A DNA stretch of 64,000 bases, taken from positions 37,252-101,251 of the forward strand of contig JAWVFQ010000026.1 of the NCBI GenBank assembly GCA_033856025.1, in the 5' to 3' direction. Positions 33,436 to 42,379 of this stretch are shown piece by piece. Made by a program: the position numbers and the translations under genes. The notes below the pieces were generated by a model. The model had not been told where the DNA came from. It was given only the letters and a program-made list of their open reading frames with translations, and ran no database searches. This DNA comes from AC-38 sp033856025 (lineage in GTDB: Bacteria; Actinomycetota; Thermoleophilia; Solirubrobacterales; Solirubrobacteraceae). Positions within the stretch are counted from its first letter, which is position 1. Each line of letters opens with the position of its first letter.

Positions 33436-34805
33436 GGCGCCGCTCGGCCAGTCCGCTCGGCGACTTCGCCGGCAACACGGTCCTCGTCGGCGCCGTCGCC
33501 GTGGTGATCGTCATCGTCGGCGTCTTCCTCTCCTACAACGCCAACGAGGGGCTGCCGTTCGTCCCCAGCTACAAGGTGTCGGCGGAGGTGCCCGACGCGG
33601 CCGAGCTGGTCGCCGGGGACGAGGTGCGCATCGGCGGCGCGCGGGTGGGCCGCGTGAAGACCGTCGAGGCGGTGCCCAGGCGCGGCGCGCGCCCGGCGCA
33701 CGCGCGGCTGGAGCTGGCGCTCGACGTGGCCCAGCAGCCGCTGCCGCTGGACACGCGCGCCCAGGTGCGCCCGCGCTCGATCCTGGGGTCGAAGTACCTG
33801 GCCCTCACGCCCGGCCACGCGCGCCGGGGGATTCCGCCGGGCGGCACGCTGCCGCTGAGCCGCGCGGTGGGCGTGGTCGAGCTCGACGAGGCCATCGGCG
33901 CCTTCGACGCGCGCACCAAGGTCCTCGTGCGCGGCGCGCTGCACGGCCTGGGCGATGCGCTGGCCGGGCGCGGGCGCTCGGTAAACGAGGCGATCGCCTC
34001 CACGCGCCGCCTGCTGCCGCCGGCCGAGCGGATCCTGGCCGTCCTGGCCGCGCCGCGCACCGACCTGCCCGGGCTGGTCGACGGCCTCGCCGCGGCGACG
34101 GGGGCGCTGGCCCCGGTGGCCCCCCAGCTCGGCTCGCTGGTCGACCACGCGGCGGTGACGCTGGATGCCCTGGACTCGACCGGCTCCGCGCTGGGGCAGA
34201 CGCTGGAGCAGCTGCCGCCGACCGAGGCGGTGGGCACGCGCGCGCTGGGACGGATCGGCCCCGTGCTCGGCGATGCCGCGGCCATCGCCACCGGCCTGCG
34301 CCCGGCCGCGCGCCTGCTCCCCGGCACGGCGCGCAGCCTGGCCGGCGCGCTGGACGCGGCGGTCCCCGTCCTGCGCGACACGACGGGTCGCACCCTGGGG
34401 GCGACGCTGGCCTCGCTGGAGCGCTTCGCGCGCAACCCCGCGGCGCTCGGCTCGGCGCGGCGCCTGCTCTCCGCCACGGGCACGCTGCGCACCTTCCTCA
34501 CCTTCCTCGCGCCGGCGCAGACCGTGTGCAACGTGTTCGGCGCGTGGGCGCGCAACATCGTGTCCGTGGGCAGCGAGGGCGACGCCAACGGGTCGTGGAT
34601 CCGGCTCGTCCCGCTGGTCGGCTCCGATCAGGTCTACCAGCAGTCCACCCCGGACGCCGACCTGCACCTCAACTTCTACCCGCGGGCGGACGCGACGGAG
34701 TGCGAGTCGGGCAACGAGCGCTACGTGCCGGGCCGGGCCATCGGCAACCCGCCGGGGAGCCAGGGGACGGCGCATGCCGACACGGCGCCGGGGGCGGGAC
34801 GATGA
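33432..34805 (+). CDS. MCE family protein 3
   Basis: ATG 33432 overlaps the previous stop (ATGA). The 457-residue protein has one membrane anchor (about 14-36, TVLVGAVAVVIVIVGVFLSY) and an MCE domain (about 45-135) with VPDAAELVAGDEVRIGGARVGRV and RPRSILGSKYLALTPG. A helical region to about 335 and a C-terminal part with two Cys (TVCNVFGAW, ATECESGNERY) complete it. It is an extracytoplasmic subunit. The context and length match mycobacterial Mce proteins. Confidence 0.93.
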   Translation: MRRRSASPLGDFAGNTVLVGAVAVVIVIVGVFLSYNANEGLPFVPSYKVSAEVPDAAELVAGDEVRIGGARVGRVKTVEAVPRRGARPAHARLELALDVAQQPLPLDTRAQVRPRSILGSKYLALTPGHARRGIPPGGTLPLSRAVGVVELDEAIGAFDARTKVLVRGALHGLGDALAGRGRSVNEAIASTRRLLPPAERILAVLAAPRTDLPGLVDGLAAATGALAPVAPQLGSLVDHAAVTLDALDSTGSALGQTLEQLPPTEAVGTRALGRIGPVLGDAAAIATGLRPAARLLPGTARSLAGALDAAVPVLRDTTGRTLGATLASLERFARNPAALGSARRLLSATGTLRTFLTFLAPAQTVCNVFGAWARNIVSVGSEGDANGSWIRLVPLVGSDQVYQQSTPDADLHLNFYPRADATECESGNERYVPGRAIGNPPGSQGTAHADTAPGAGR

Positions 34806-36211
34806 AGGGCGGCTCGAATCCGCGGGTGAGCAACTTCGCGCTCGGCGTGCTGGCGATGGCCGGGATCGCGCTGTTCGTCTACCTGGCGTTCGCCAAGCGC
34901 GTCCCCTTCACGCCGCGCCACGAGGTGCAGGCGATCTTCGCCTCCTCCAACCAGCTGCGCGAGGGGTCGCCGGTGCGTATCGCCGGCGTGGACGTGGGGG
35001 CGGTGACGCGGATCCAGGGCGGCCCCGGCACGACCGCGGTCGTGACGATGACCCTGTCCAAGGAGGGCCGCCCGCTGCACACGGACGCCACGGCGAAGAT
35101 CCGCCCGCGCGTCTTCCTGGAGGGCGGCTACTTCGTCGAGCTGCGCCCCGGCAGCCCGCGCGCCCCGCGGATCCACGGCAAGGGGCCGATCCCGCTGCCC
35201 CAGACCTCGGTCCCCGTGCAGCTGCACCAGGTCCTGGGGGCGCTGGACCGCCCGACGCGCGAGAGCTTCCAGTCCGGGCTGGCCGAGACCGCGACCGCGC
35301 TGGACGGCGGTGGGGCGGCGGGGCTGCGCCGCGCGCTGCCGCCGCTGGCCCCGGCGCTGCGCGACACGGCGTGGCTGGCCGAGGCGGCGCGGGGGACGAC
35401 GCCCGGCGACCTGGCGCGGCTGGTGTCCAGCAGCGCGACGGTGACGCGGGTCCTGGCCGCGCGCTCGGGCGACCTGGCCGACTCCGTCACGAGCCTGAAC
35501 CGCATCGCCTCCGCGCTGGCCGCGAACGACGCCGCCCTGGCGGCGAGCGTGCGCGGGCTGGACGGCGTGCTCGTGCAGGCGCCGCCGGCGCTGCGCGCGC
35601 TGGATCGCGCGATGCCGCCGCTGAAGCGCTTCGCCGCCGCGCTGCGGCCGGGGCTGCGGCTGGCGCCCCGGGTGCTGGGCGACACGGCCGGCGTGCTGAC
35701 CCAGCTCGACGCGCTGGCCGGCGAGCCCGCGCGGCCCTCGGACTTCGTGCGGATCGTGATCCAGCTCAAGCCGGTGCTGCCCGAGATCCCGCGGCTCGCG
35801 CTGCTGGCGCGCGGGCTGTTCCCGCTGGTGGGCCCGATCGTCACGTGCCTCACCGACAACGTCGTGCCGACGCTGAACTCCAAGCTCGACGACGGCGCGC
35901 TGTCCACCGGACGGCCGGTGTGGCAGGACCTGGTCCACGCGCTCGTGGGGTTCGCGGGGGGCTCGCAGAACTTCGACGCCAACGGGCCGTGGGTCCGCTA
36001 CCTGGGCTCGACCGGCGTCGAGACCCTGTCCACGGGCGACGTGCCCGGGGCGGGACGGCTGTTCGGCGGGACGGCGGAGCCGCTGTCGGGAGCGCGGCCG
36101 GTGTGGCGCGGGTCCAACGGGTTCCCGCCGCTGCGCCCGGACCAGCCGTGCGCGCGGCAGAAGCCGCCCGACCTGCGCGCGGAGGCCGGCCTGCCGGCCG
36201 GGGGCGGCTGA
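34802..36211 (+). CDS. MCE family protein 4
   Basis: ATG 34802 overlaps the previous stop (ATGA). The protein has 469 residues: a membrane anchor (about 9-30, SNFALGVLAMAGIALFVYLAF), an MCE domain (about 38-125) with FASSNQLREGSPVRIAGVDVGAVTRI and RPRVFLEGGYFVELRPG, a helical region (about 150-340) and a tail with Cys residues (VTCLTDN, QPCARQK). The tail is likely outside the cell. It is an extracytoplasmic lipid-transport subunit. Confidence 0.93.
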   Translation: MKGGSNPRVSNFALGVLAMAGIALFVYLAFAKRVPFTPRHEVQAIFASSNQLREGSPVRIAGVDVGAVTRIQGGPGTTAVVTMTLSKEGRPLHTDATAKIRPRVFLEGGYFVELRPGSPRAPRIHGKGPIPLPQTSVPVQLHQVLGALDRPTRESFQSGLAETATALDGGGAAGLRRALPPLAPALRDTAWLAEAARGTTPGDLARLVSSSATVTRVLAARSGDLADSVTSLNRIASALAANDAALAASVRGLDGVLVQAPPALRALDRAMPPLKRFAAALRPGLRLAPRVLGDTAGVLTQLDALAGEPARPSDFVRIVIQLKPVLPEIPRLALLARGLFPLVGPIVTCLTDNVVPTLNSKLDDGALSTGRPVWQDLVHALVGFAGGSQNFDANGPWVRYLGSTGVETLSTGDVPGAGRLFGGTAEPLSGARPVWRGSNGFPPLRPDQPCARQKPPDLRAEAGLPAGGG

Positions 36212-37479
36212 TGCCCCGCGCGATTCGCGAGTACGGGCGCTTCGTCGCCGCCATCGTCGTCTTCGGCGTGATCTCCGCCGTGTCCGGCGCCTACATCGTC
36301 ACCCAGCAGCGCCTGCGCACGCCGCTGGAGGACCGCTACGAGATCGCCGTCGAGCTGCCGACCAGCCAGTCGCTGACGTCGGGGCAGAACCAGGCGGTCA
36401 ACGTGGCCGGCGTGCGCGTGGGCGACGTCGTGCGCACGCGCCTGCGCGAGGGCCGCGCGCTGGTGACGCTCTCCATCGAGCGCGGCAAGCTGCCCCACGT
36501 CTACCGCGACGCGCGGGCGCACCTGCACCCCAACACGCCGCTCAAGGACATGCAGATCGAGCTCTACCCGGGCCGCCCGCCCGCGCCGCGGATGGGCTCG
36601 GGCGACGTGCTCCCGGTGGCTCAGTCGACCGCCCCCGTGGACTCCGACGAGCTCCTCGCCGCGCTGGACACCGACACCCGGGCCTACTTCCGGGTGCTGA
36701 TCTCCGCCTCCGAGCGCGGCCTGCGCGGGCGGGGCCGCGACCTGCGCCTGGCGCTGCGCGCGCTGGGCCCGACGACCGAGCAGCTGCGCCGGGTGGGCGA
36801 CGCGATGGCGGTGCGGCGCGGGCAGCTGGCCCGCCTCGTCCACAACCTCGCGGTGCTGTCACGGGCCACGGCCGCGCGCGACCGCGAGCTGGGCACCGTG
36901 GTGGAGGCGGGCGCGGCGACGCTGCGCGCGCTCGCCGGCCAGGACGCGGCGCTGCGCCAGTCGGTGGCGCTGCTGCCCTCGACGCTCGCCTCGGCGCGGT
37001 CCAGCCTCGTCCACGCCACGGCCCTGGCCAACGAGACCGGGCCGACCCTCAACGCGCTGATGCCCACGGCGCGGCGCCTGCCGGCGGCGCTGCGGGCCGC
37101 CGGTCCGCTGGTCGCCCGCACTGAGCCGTTCCTGCGCACGCAGGTCCGCCCGCTGGTGCGCGAGGCCGCGCCGGTGGTGGCGGACCTGGGCCCGGCCATC
37201 GCCAACCTCCAGGTCCTCTCGCCGCACCTGAAGACCGCGTTCTCGGTGTTCGACTACGTGGCCAACGAGCTCGCCTACAACCCGGCCGGCGACGACGAGG
37301 GCTACCTGTTCTGGCTGGCCTGGTTCGCCCACAACGCCAACTCGGCGCTCTCGACCGAGGACGCGCACGGCCCGGCGATCCGCGGGCTGGCGCTGGTGTC
37401 GTGCTCGAGCCTGGCCTCGCAGCCGAGCCTCGGGCCGGTCCTGCAGGCCTTCACCGGAGTGGTGCCGGCATGTCCGTGA
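36211..37479 (+). CDS. MCE family protein 5
   Basis: ATG 36211 overlaps the previous stop as TGATG. The 422-residue protein has a membrane anchor (about 10-31, RFVAAIVVFGVISAVSGAYIV) and an MCE domain (about 42-125) with LPTSQSLTSGQNQAVNVAGVRVGDV and HPNTPLKDMQIELYPG. A helical region follows to about 340, and a tail ends in SCSSLASQ and VPACP, two Cys that may bond. It is the fifth subunit of the tube. The gap to the next MCE gene is 13 bases. Confidence 0.93.
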   Translation: MPRAIREYGRFVAAIVVFGVISAVSGAYIVTQQRLRTPLEDRYEIAVELPTSQSLTSGQNQAVNVAGVRVGDVVRTRLREGRALVTLSIERGKLPHVYRDARAHLHPNTPLKDMQIELYPGRPPAPRMGSGDVLPVAQSTAPVDSDELLAALDTDTRAYFRVLISASERGLRGRGRDLRLALRALGPTTEQLRRVGDAMAVRRGQLARLVHNLAVLSRATAARDRELGTVVEAGAATLRALAGQDAALRQSVALLPSTLASARSSLVHATALANETGPTLNALMPTARRLPAALRAAGPLVARTEPFLRTQVRPLVREAAPVVADLGPAIANLQVLSPHLKTAFSVFDYVANELAYNPAGDDEGYLFWLAWFAHNANSALSTEDAHGPAIRGLALVSCSSLASQPSLGPVLQAFTGVVPACP

Positions 37480-37492
37480 GCGGGAGGGGCTG

Positions 37493-38911
37493 ATGGAGAC
37501 CCGTGCGCCCACCGTCGGCGCGATCATGGCCGCGGTCCTGTTCGCCCTGTCCTGCTTCGGGGCGACGCTGTTCGTCTGGCGCTCCTTCGGCGGGCCGACG
37601 CCGCTGGCGCCGCAGGGCTACCGCTTCCACGTCTCCTTCGACCAGGCGGCCACGCTCACGCCCAACGCCGACGTGCGGATCTCGGGGATCCCCGTGGGCA
37701 AGGTCGTCCGGGTGCGTCCGCAGGGGCTGCGCACCGACGCGGTGATCGAGCTGCAGCGCCGCTACGCCCCCCTGCCCCGCGACGCGCGGGCGATCCTGCG
37801 CTCCAAGACGCTGCTGGGGGAGACGTTCGTGGAGCTGTCGCCGGGCTCGCCCGGGGCCCCGAAGCTGCGCGACGGCGCGACGCTGGCGGTGCGCCAGGTC
37901 GCCGACACCCAGCAGCTCGACGAGGTCCTCAGCGCGTTCGACGCGCGCACCCGCGAGTCGTTTCGCAACCTGCTCTCCAGCCTGTCGGACTCGTTGCGGG
38001 GGCGCGGCGGCGCGACCTCCGACGCGCTGGGCAACGCCGGCGTGGCCACGTCGGAGCTGGGCGACGTGGCGCTGGTGCTGGACTCCCAGCGCCCCGCGGT
38101 CACCCGCCTGGTCCGCGACACCGGCCGCGTGCTGCGCGCGCTGGGGCGCCGCGACGCCGACCTGCGCACGCTGGTCGTGGCGGGCGACCAGGTGCTGGGC
38201 GCGACGGCGGCGCGCGACCGCGAGCTGGCCGCCACGGTTCGCGCGCTGCCGCCGTTCCTGGCCGAGCTGCGGGCCACGCTGGCCGTGGCCGAGGCCACGG
38301 CGCTGGAGGCCGCGCCGACGCTGCGCACCCTGCGCCCGGTGGTGCCGTTCCTGCGCCCCGGCCTGATCGAGGCGTCGCGGCTGGCGCCCGAGCTCGAACG
38401 GCTGTTCCGCGGCCTGCGCCCGGTGCAGATCGCCGCGCGGACCGGCCTGCCGGCCCTGACGCGGATCGTCGACGCGTCGCCGGCGCTGCTCGACGTGGTC
38501 GACCGGGCGGCGCGCGACCTGATCCCGGTCCTGGAGTTCCTCAACCTCTACCGGCGCGACATCGTGGCCGCGTTCGCCAACATCGCCGCGTCGACGAACT
38601 CGTCGACTCCGGGCCCCGACGGGACGCCCCAGCACTACCTGCGCACGCTCGTGCCGCTCAACAGCGAGGGGCCGATGGGCCAGGCCCAGCGCCTGGCCTC
38701 CAACCGCCACAACCCCTACATCGCGCCGGGATCGCAGGCGGACTACCTGCGCGGCGGGCTGCGCGCCTTCGACTGCCGCAACCTGAGCAACCCGCAGACG
38801 GTCCCGATCCCGCCGCCCGGCACGGGCGCGCCGCCCTGCCTGGTCCAGGCGCCGTGGCGCTTCCAGAACCGCACGCGGGCCTTCCCGCACGTCGAGCGGC
38901 AGTCCCCCTAG
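37493..38911 (+). CDS. MCE family protein 6 (last of the operon)
   Basis: The 472-residue protein from ATG 37493 (GGGAGGGG just upstream) has a membrane anchor (about 9-30), an MCE domain (about 42-130) with FDQAATLTPNADVRISGIPVGKV and LRSKTLLGETFVELSPG, a helical region to about 330, and a long tail with LNLYRRDIVAAFANIAAS and a Cys in DCRNLSNPQ. It closes the six-gene MCE set. Its stop shares CTAG (38908-38911) with the convergent kinase gene, so the operon has almost no 3' spacer. Confidence 0.93.
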   Translation: METRAPTVGAIMAAVLFALSCFGATLFVWRSFGGPTPLAPQGYRFHVSFDQAATLTPNADVRISGIPVGKVVRVRPQGLRTDAVIELQRRYAPLPRDARAILRSKTLLGETFVELSPGSPGAPKLRDGATLAVRQVADTQQLDEVLSAFDARTRESFRNLLSSLSDSLRGRGGATSDALGNAGVATSELGDVALVLDSQRPAVTRLVRDTGRVLRALGRRDADLRTLVVAGDQVLGATAARDRELAATVRALPPFLAELRATLAVAEATALEAAPTLRTLRPVVPFLRPGLIEASRLAPELERLFRGLRPVQIAARTGLPALTRIVDASPALLDVVDRAARDLIPVLEFLNLYRRDIVAAFANIAASTNSSTPGPDGTPQHYLRTLVPLNSEGPMGQAQRLASNRHNPYIAPGSQADYLRGGLRAFDCRNLSNPQTVPIPPPGTGAPPCLVQAPWRFQNRTRAFPHVERQSP

Positions 38912-39822
38912 AGGGAGAACGTGGTCAGGCGCTGGAGGTCCGCGACGCGCTCGTGGACCTCGTCGTCGGTGAGGCGGGCCACGCGCTCGGTCCCGAACTC
39001 CGAGACGTTGAACGAGGCCAGCGCGGTCCCGTAGGCCATGGCCCGGCGCAGGATCTCCGGGTCCAGGCCGGCTTCGGGGTGCGCGGCCAGGTAGCCCACG
39101 AAGCCGCCGGCGAACGAGTCCCCGGCCCCCGTGGGGTCCACGACGTCCTCCAGGGGGAAGGCGGGCAGCGCGAAGAACTGGTCGCCGTGGAACAGCGCCG
39201 CGCCGTACTCCCCCTGCTTGGCCACGACCAGCTCGGGGCCCCAGGACATGACCTCCCGGGCCGCCCGGACCAGGTTCGGCTGCTCGGTGAGCATCCGCAG
39301 CTCGGCGTCGTTGAGCAGCAGACCGTCCACGCCGCGGACGGTCTCCACCAGGGAGTCGCGCGCCGTCTCGATCCACAGGTTCATCGAGTCCATGGCCACG
39401 AAGCGCGCGCGCTCGCACTGCGCCCTCACCTCCCCCTGGAGGTCGGGCTGGATGTTGGCCAGGAACAGCACGTCGCAGTCGCGCGAGGCCGGCGAGAGCT
39501 TGGGCGCGAAGTCGCCGAACACGTTGAGCTGCGTGTCGTCGGTGTGGGCCGTGTTGAGGTCGAAGTCGTAGTGCCCGCGCCAGAAGAACGTCCGCCCGCC
39601 GGGCACGCGCTCGATGTCCTCGGTGTCCACGCCCCGCGCGTGCAGGACGGCCAGCTCCTCGTCGCCGAAGTCCTCGCCCACCGGGCCCACCACGCGGACG
39701 CGGTCGAAGAAGGAGGCGGCCAGGGAGAAGTGCACGGCGGAGCCGCCGAGCATCCGCTCGCGCTCGCCGAACGGCGTCTTGACCGCGTCGAACGCGATCG
39801 ATCCCACGACGGTGAGGCTCAT
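38908..39822 (-). CDS. PfkB/ribokinase family carbohydrate kinase
   Basis: The 304-residue protein starts with VVGSIAFDAVKTPFGERERMLGGSAVHFSLAA (the substrate side of ribokinase-like folds). It has WRGHYDFDLNTAHTDDT in the middle and the signature DVVDPTGAGDSFAGGFVGYLA (about 235-255) with the catalytic base Asp. PfkB enzymes phosphorylate sugars or nucleosides with ATP; the substrate is not evident. ATG 39822 is the start, 29 bases from the divergent oxidoreductase. The stop overlaps the last mce gene. Confidence 0.92.
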   Translation of the reverse strand: MSLTVVGSIAFDAVKTPFGERERMLGGSAVHFSLAASFFDRVRVVGPVGEDFGDEELAVLHARGVDTEDIERVPGGRTFFWRGHYDFDLNTAHTDDTQLNVFGDFAPKLSPASRDCDVLFLANIQPDLQGEVRAQCERARFVAMDSMNLWIETARDSLVETVRGVDGLLLNDAELRMLTEQPNLVRAAREVMSWGPELVVAKQGEYGAALFHGDQFFALPAFPLEDVVDPTGAGDSFAGGFVGYLAAHPEAGLDPEILRRAMAYGTALASFNVSEFGTERVARLTDDEVHERVADLQRLTTFSL

Positions 39823-39851
39823 GCGGGCGCGGAGGATAGGGTGCGCGCGTC

Positions 39852-40805
39852 ATGCGGGCGATCCAGATGCGCGAGTTCGGCGGTCCGGAGGTCCTTCAGC
39901 TGACCGACCTGCCGGTGCCCGAGCCGGGACCGGGGGAGGTGCTGATCCGGGTCTCGCGGGCCGGCATGAACTACGCCGACACGCACCAGCGCACCAACGA
40001 CTACCTGGCGCGCCACGAGGTCCCGATGGTCCCCGGCGGCGAGGTCGCCGGGGTGCGCGAGGACACCGGGGAGCGGGTGGTGGCGCTGACCGGCCTGGGG
40101 GGCTACGCCGAGTACGCCACCGCGCCGGCGAGCAACACGTTCGCGATCCCCGAGGGCGTCGACGACGGCACGGCGCTGGCGCTGCTGCTCCAGGGCCTGA
40201 CGGCCTGGCACCTCTACCGCACCTGCGCGCACGTGGCACCGGGCGAGTCGGTCGTCGTCCACAGCGGGGCGGGCGGCGTGGGCTCGCTGGCCGTCCAGCT
40301 GGGACGGCCGATGGGCGCCGGCCGCGTGATCGCCTCGGCCTCCACCGAGGACAAGCGCGCCCTGGCGCTGGAGCTGGGGGCGGACGCGGTCATCGACGGC
40401 GACCCATCCGGATTGCGCGAGCGCATCGAGGAGGCCAACGGCGGAAAGCCGGTGGACGCGGTCTTCGAGATGTCCGGCGGCGCGACCTTCGACGAATCCC
40501 TGGCCGCGCTGGCGCCCTTCGGGCGCCTCGTGACGTACGGGATCTCGTCGCGCGAGCAGAACGAGGTCCGGACCGGCTCGCTCATGCGCAACTCGCGCGC
40601 GGTCATCGGCTTCTGGCTGATGCATTGCCTGGGACGTCCGGACATGGTCGACGCGGCGCTGGCCGACCTCTTCGCCCGGGTGGCGCGCGGCGAGCTGCGC
40701 GCGCACGTGGGCGCCACCTACCCGCTCTCGGAGGCGGCGCGGGCGCAGGTGGACATGGCGCAGCGCCGCACCACGGGCAAGGTCCTGCTCGATCCGGCGT
40801 CCTGA
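39852..40805 (+). CDS. Zinc-independent quinone oxidoreductase (MDR family)
   Basis: The 317-residue protein is a medium-chain reductase of the quinone oxidoreductase type. PGPGEVLIRVSRAGMNYADTH is the N-terminal GroES-like part, VPGGEVAGV follows, GESVVVHSGAGGVGSLAVQLG is the NADPH Rossmann loop (about 135-155), and VDAVFEMSGGATFDESLAAL completes the cofactor fold. The zinc-binding Cys/His set is missing, as expected for NADPH:quinone reductases. The physiological substrate is unknown. ATG 39852 is divergent from the kinase. Confidence 0.9.
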   Translation: MRAIQMREFGGPEVLQLTDLPVPEPGPGEVLIRVSRAGMNYADTHQRTNDYLARHEVPMVPGGEVAGVREDTGERVVALTGLGGYAEYATAPASNTFAIPEGVDDGTALALLLQGLTAWHLYRTCAHVAPGESVVVHSGAGGVGSLAVQLGRPMGAGRVIASASTEDKRALALELGADAVIDGDPSGLRERIEEANGGKPVDAVFEMSGGATFDESLAALAPFGRLVTYGISSREQNEVRTGSLMRNSRAVIGFWLMHCLGRPDMVDAALADLFARVARGELRAHVGATYPLSEAARAQVDMAQRRTTGKVLLDPAS

Positions 40806-40858
40806 ATTGCCCGCGCGGGCTAAACCGCGGCGTGATCCTGGTCGATCTCATACGTCAG

Positions 40859-41296
40859 ATGGACCGAGCCGTGCCCCGCTATATCGCACCCCTTTTCGCT
40901 GTCCTGGCCTGTCTGGCGCTGGCCGCGCCGGCGCACGCCTTCTCGGGCGCGACCGTGCGCGGCGAGCGGGTCTCCGCGACCTACCTGGAGAAGTACCTGC
41001 TCGTCCGCGTGGCCTGCCCGGGGGCCACCACGTCGACCGGTCGCCCGGGCGACTTCTCGTTCTGCACGGGCAGTGCGCGGTTCTACGTGGGCCGGCGCCT
41101 GGTGGCGGACGGGCCGTTCTCCATCCGCACCTTCGACTCGCACATCGAGAAGATGGTGGTCAAGGGCTCCGCCCGCTCGCTGTTCAAGCCGGGGCGCAGC
41201 GCCAGCGTGCGCTGGGTGATCTCCAGCCACGACGGCCAGGGCCAGTCGGTCACCAACGGCGGCCACTTCACCGTCTTCAACCCGTTCAAGCGATGA
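40859..41296 (+). CDS. Secreted protein of unknown function
   Basis: The 145-residue product has a signal peptide (RYIAPLFAVLACLALAAPAHA, cleavage near residue 28). The mature part has two Cys (VACPGAT, FSFCTGS) likely to form a disulfide and beta-rich segments such as GSARFYVGRRLVADGPFSIR and KMVVKGSARSLFKPG. ATG 40859 is used; an upstream GTG (40832) would lengthen the N-terminus. The stop overlaps the ATG of the NHL-repeat gene (ATGA), so the two secreted proteins are made together. No family was recognised. Confidence 0.72.
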   Translation: MDRAVPRYIAPLFAVLACLALAAPAHAFSGATVRGERVSATYLEKYLLVRVACPGATTSTGRPGDFSFCTGSARFYVGRRLVADGPFSIRTFDSHIEKMVVKGSARSLFKPGRSASVRWVISSHDGQGQSVTNGGHFTVFNPFKR

Positions 41297-42345
41297 GGCG
41301 GCTGCTCGCCCTCCTCGTCGTGTCCCTGGCCGCGGCCGTCGCCGTCCCGGCCGCCGCGTCGGCCTGGGTCGTCGAGGCGACGTGGGGCCAGGAGGGGAGC
41401 GCGTTCGGCGAGTTCGGGACCGGCGTGCTGGGCGACGGCGCCAACCGCCAGTACGACGACCCGGCGGGGATCGCGGTCGCGCCCAACGGCCAGGTCGTGG
41501 TCGTGGACACGAGCAACAACCGCTACCAGCGCTTCACCCGCGACGGGCGGTTCCTCGGCGCCTTCGGGACCCGCCGCCAGGACGCCGGGTTCGTGGCGGT
41601 CCGCTACACGCGCAACTTCCTCCAGCCCGAGGGGATCGCGATCGACCGCTCGAGCAACGTCTACGTCGTGGACTCCGGCAACGACCGGGTGATGAAGCAC
41701 CGGCTGCGCGGCGGGTTCAAGGCGCGGCTGGGCTACCACGGCTCGTATCCGGGACAGCTCGTCCAGCCCTGGGACGTGGCCGTCGGCCCCAGCGACGTGT
41801 ACGTGGTCGACCAGGGCAACTACGAGATCGACCGCTTCTCGAAGTCCGGCCGCTACCGCGGCTCGTGGGGCTCCTTCGGGCGCGGGCCCGGGCAGCTCGT
41901 CACGCCCTACGGGATCGCGGTGAGCCCCGGCGGCGACCTGGTCTACGTGACCGACCACATCCGCCACATGGTCATGGTCTACGGCCGCCGCGGCGGCTTC
42001 GTCAGCTCCTTCGGCGCCCCCGGCACGGGCGCCGGCCACTTCCTCAAGCCGGCCGGCATCGCGTTCGGCCCGGACGGGACGGTGTTCGTGGCCGATCGCT
42101 GCAACCGCCGGATCGAGCACTTCAGCGCCGACGGGCGCTTCATCGACTCGTTCGGCCGGGGGATCCTGCGCACGCCGACGTTCCTGGCGGTGGACGGCAG
42201 CGGCGACGTGTTCGTCTCCGACCACCACCGCGTGGTGCGCTTCGGCCAGGGCCGCGGCATCCGCACGGCGGCGGTCAAGGCCCACCACGACGGCGTGAAC
42301 ATCCAGTGCCGCCACGTGGCCGAGATGACGCTGGGCGCCGGGTAG
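41293..42345 (+). CDS. Secreted NHL-repeat beta-propeller protein
   Basis: The 350-residue protein has a signal peptide (RRLLALLVVSLAAAVAVPAAASA) and six NHL-type repeats. Typical pieces are DDPAGIAVAPNGQVVVVDTSNNRYQRF, LQPEGIAIDRSSNVYVVDSGNDRVMK, LVTPYGIAVSPGGDLVYVTD and LKPAGIAFGPDGTVFVADRCNRRIEHF. They predict a six-bladed propeller used for binding or as a scaffold; no enzyme residues are apparent. It is coupled by ATGA to the preceding secreted protein. Confidence 0.85.
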   Translation: MRRLLALLVVSLAAAVAVPAAASAWVVEATWGQEGSAFGEFGTGVLGDGANRQYDDPAGIAVAPNGQVVVVDTSNNRYQRFTRDGRFLGAFGTRRQDAGFVAVRYTRNFLQPEGIAIDRSSNVYVVDSGNDRVMKHRLRGGFKARLGYHGSYPGQLVQPWDVAVGPSDVYVVDQGNYEIDRFSKSGRYRGSWGSFGRGPGQLVTPYGIAVSPGGDLVYVTDHIRHMVMVYGRRGGFVSSFGAPGTGAGHFLKPAGIAFGPDGTVFVADRCNRRIEHFSADGRFIDSFGRGILRTPTFLAVDGSGDVFVSDHHRVVRFGQGRGIRTAAVKAHHDGVNIQCRHVAEMTLGAG

Positions 42346-42379
42346 CCGTCGGACACGGCCGTCTAAGCTGCATCCGTAC

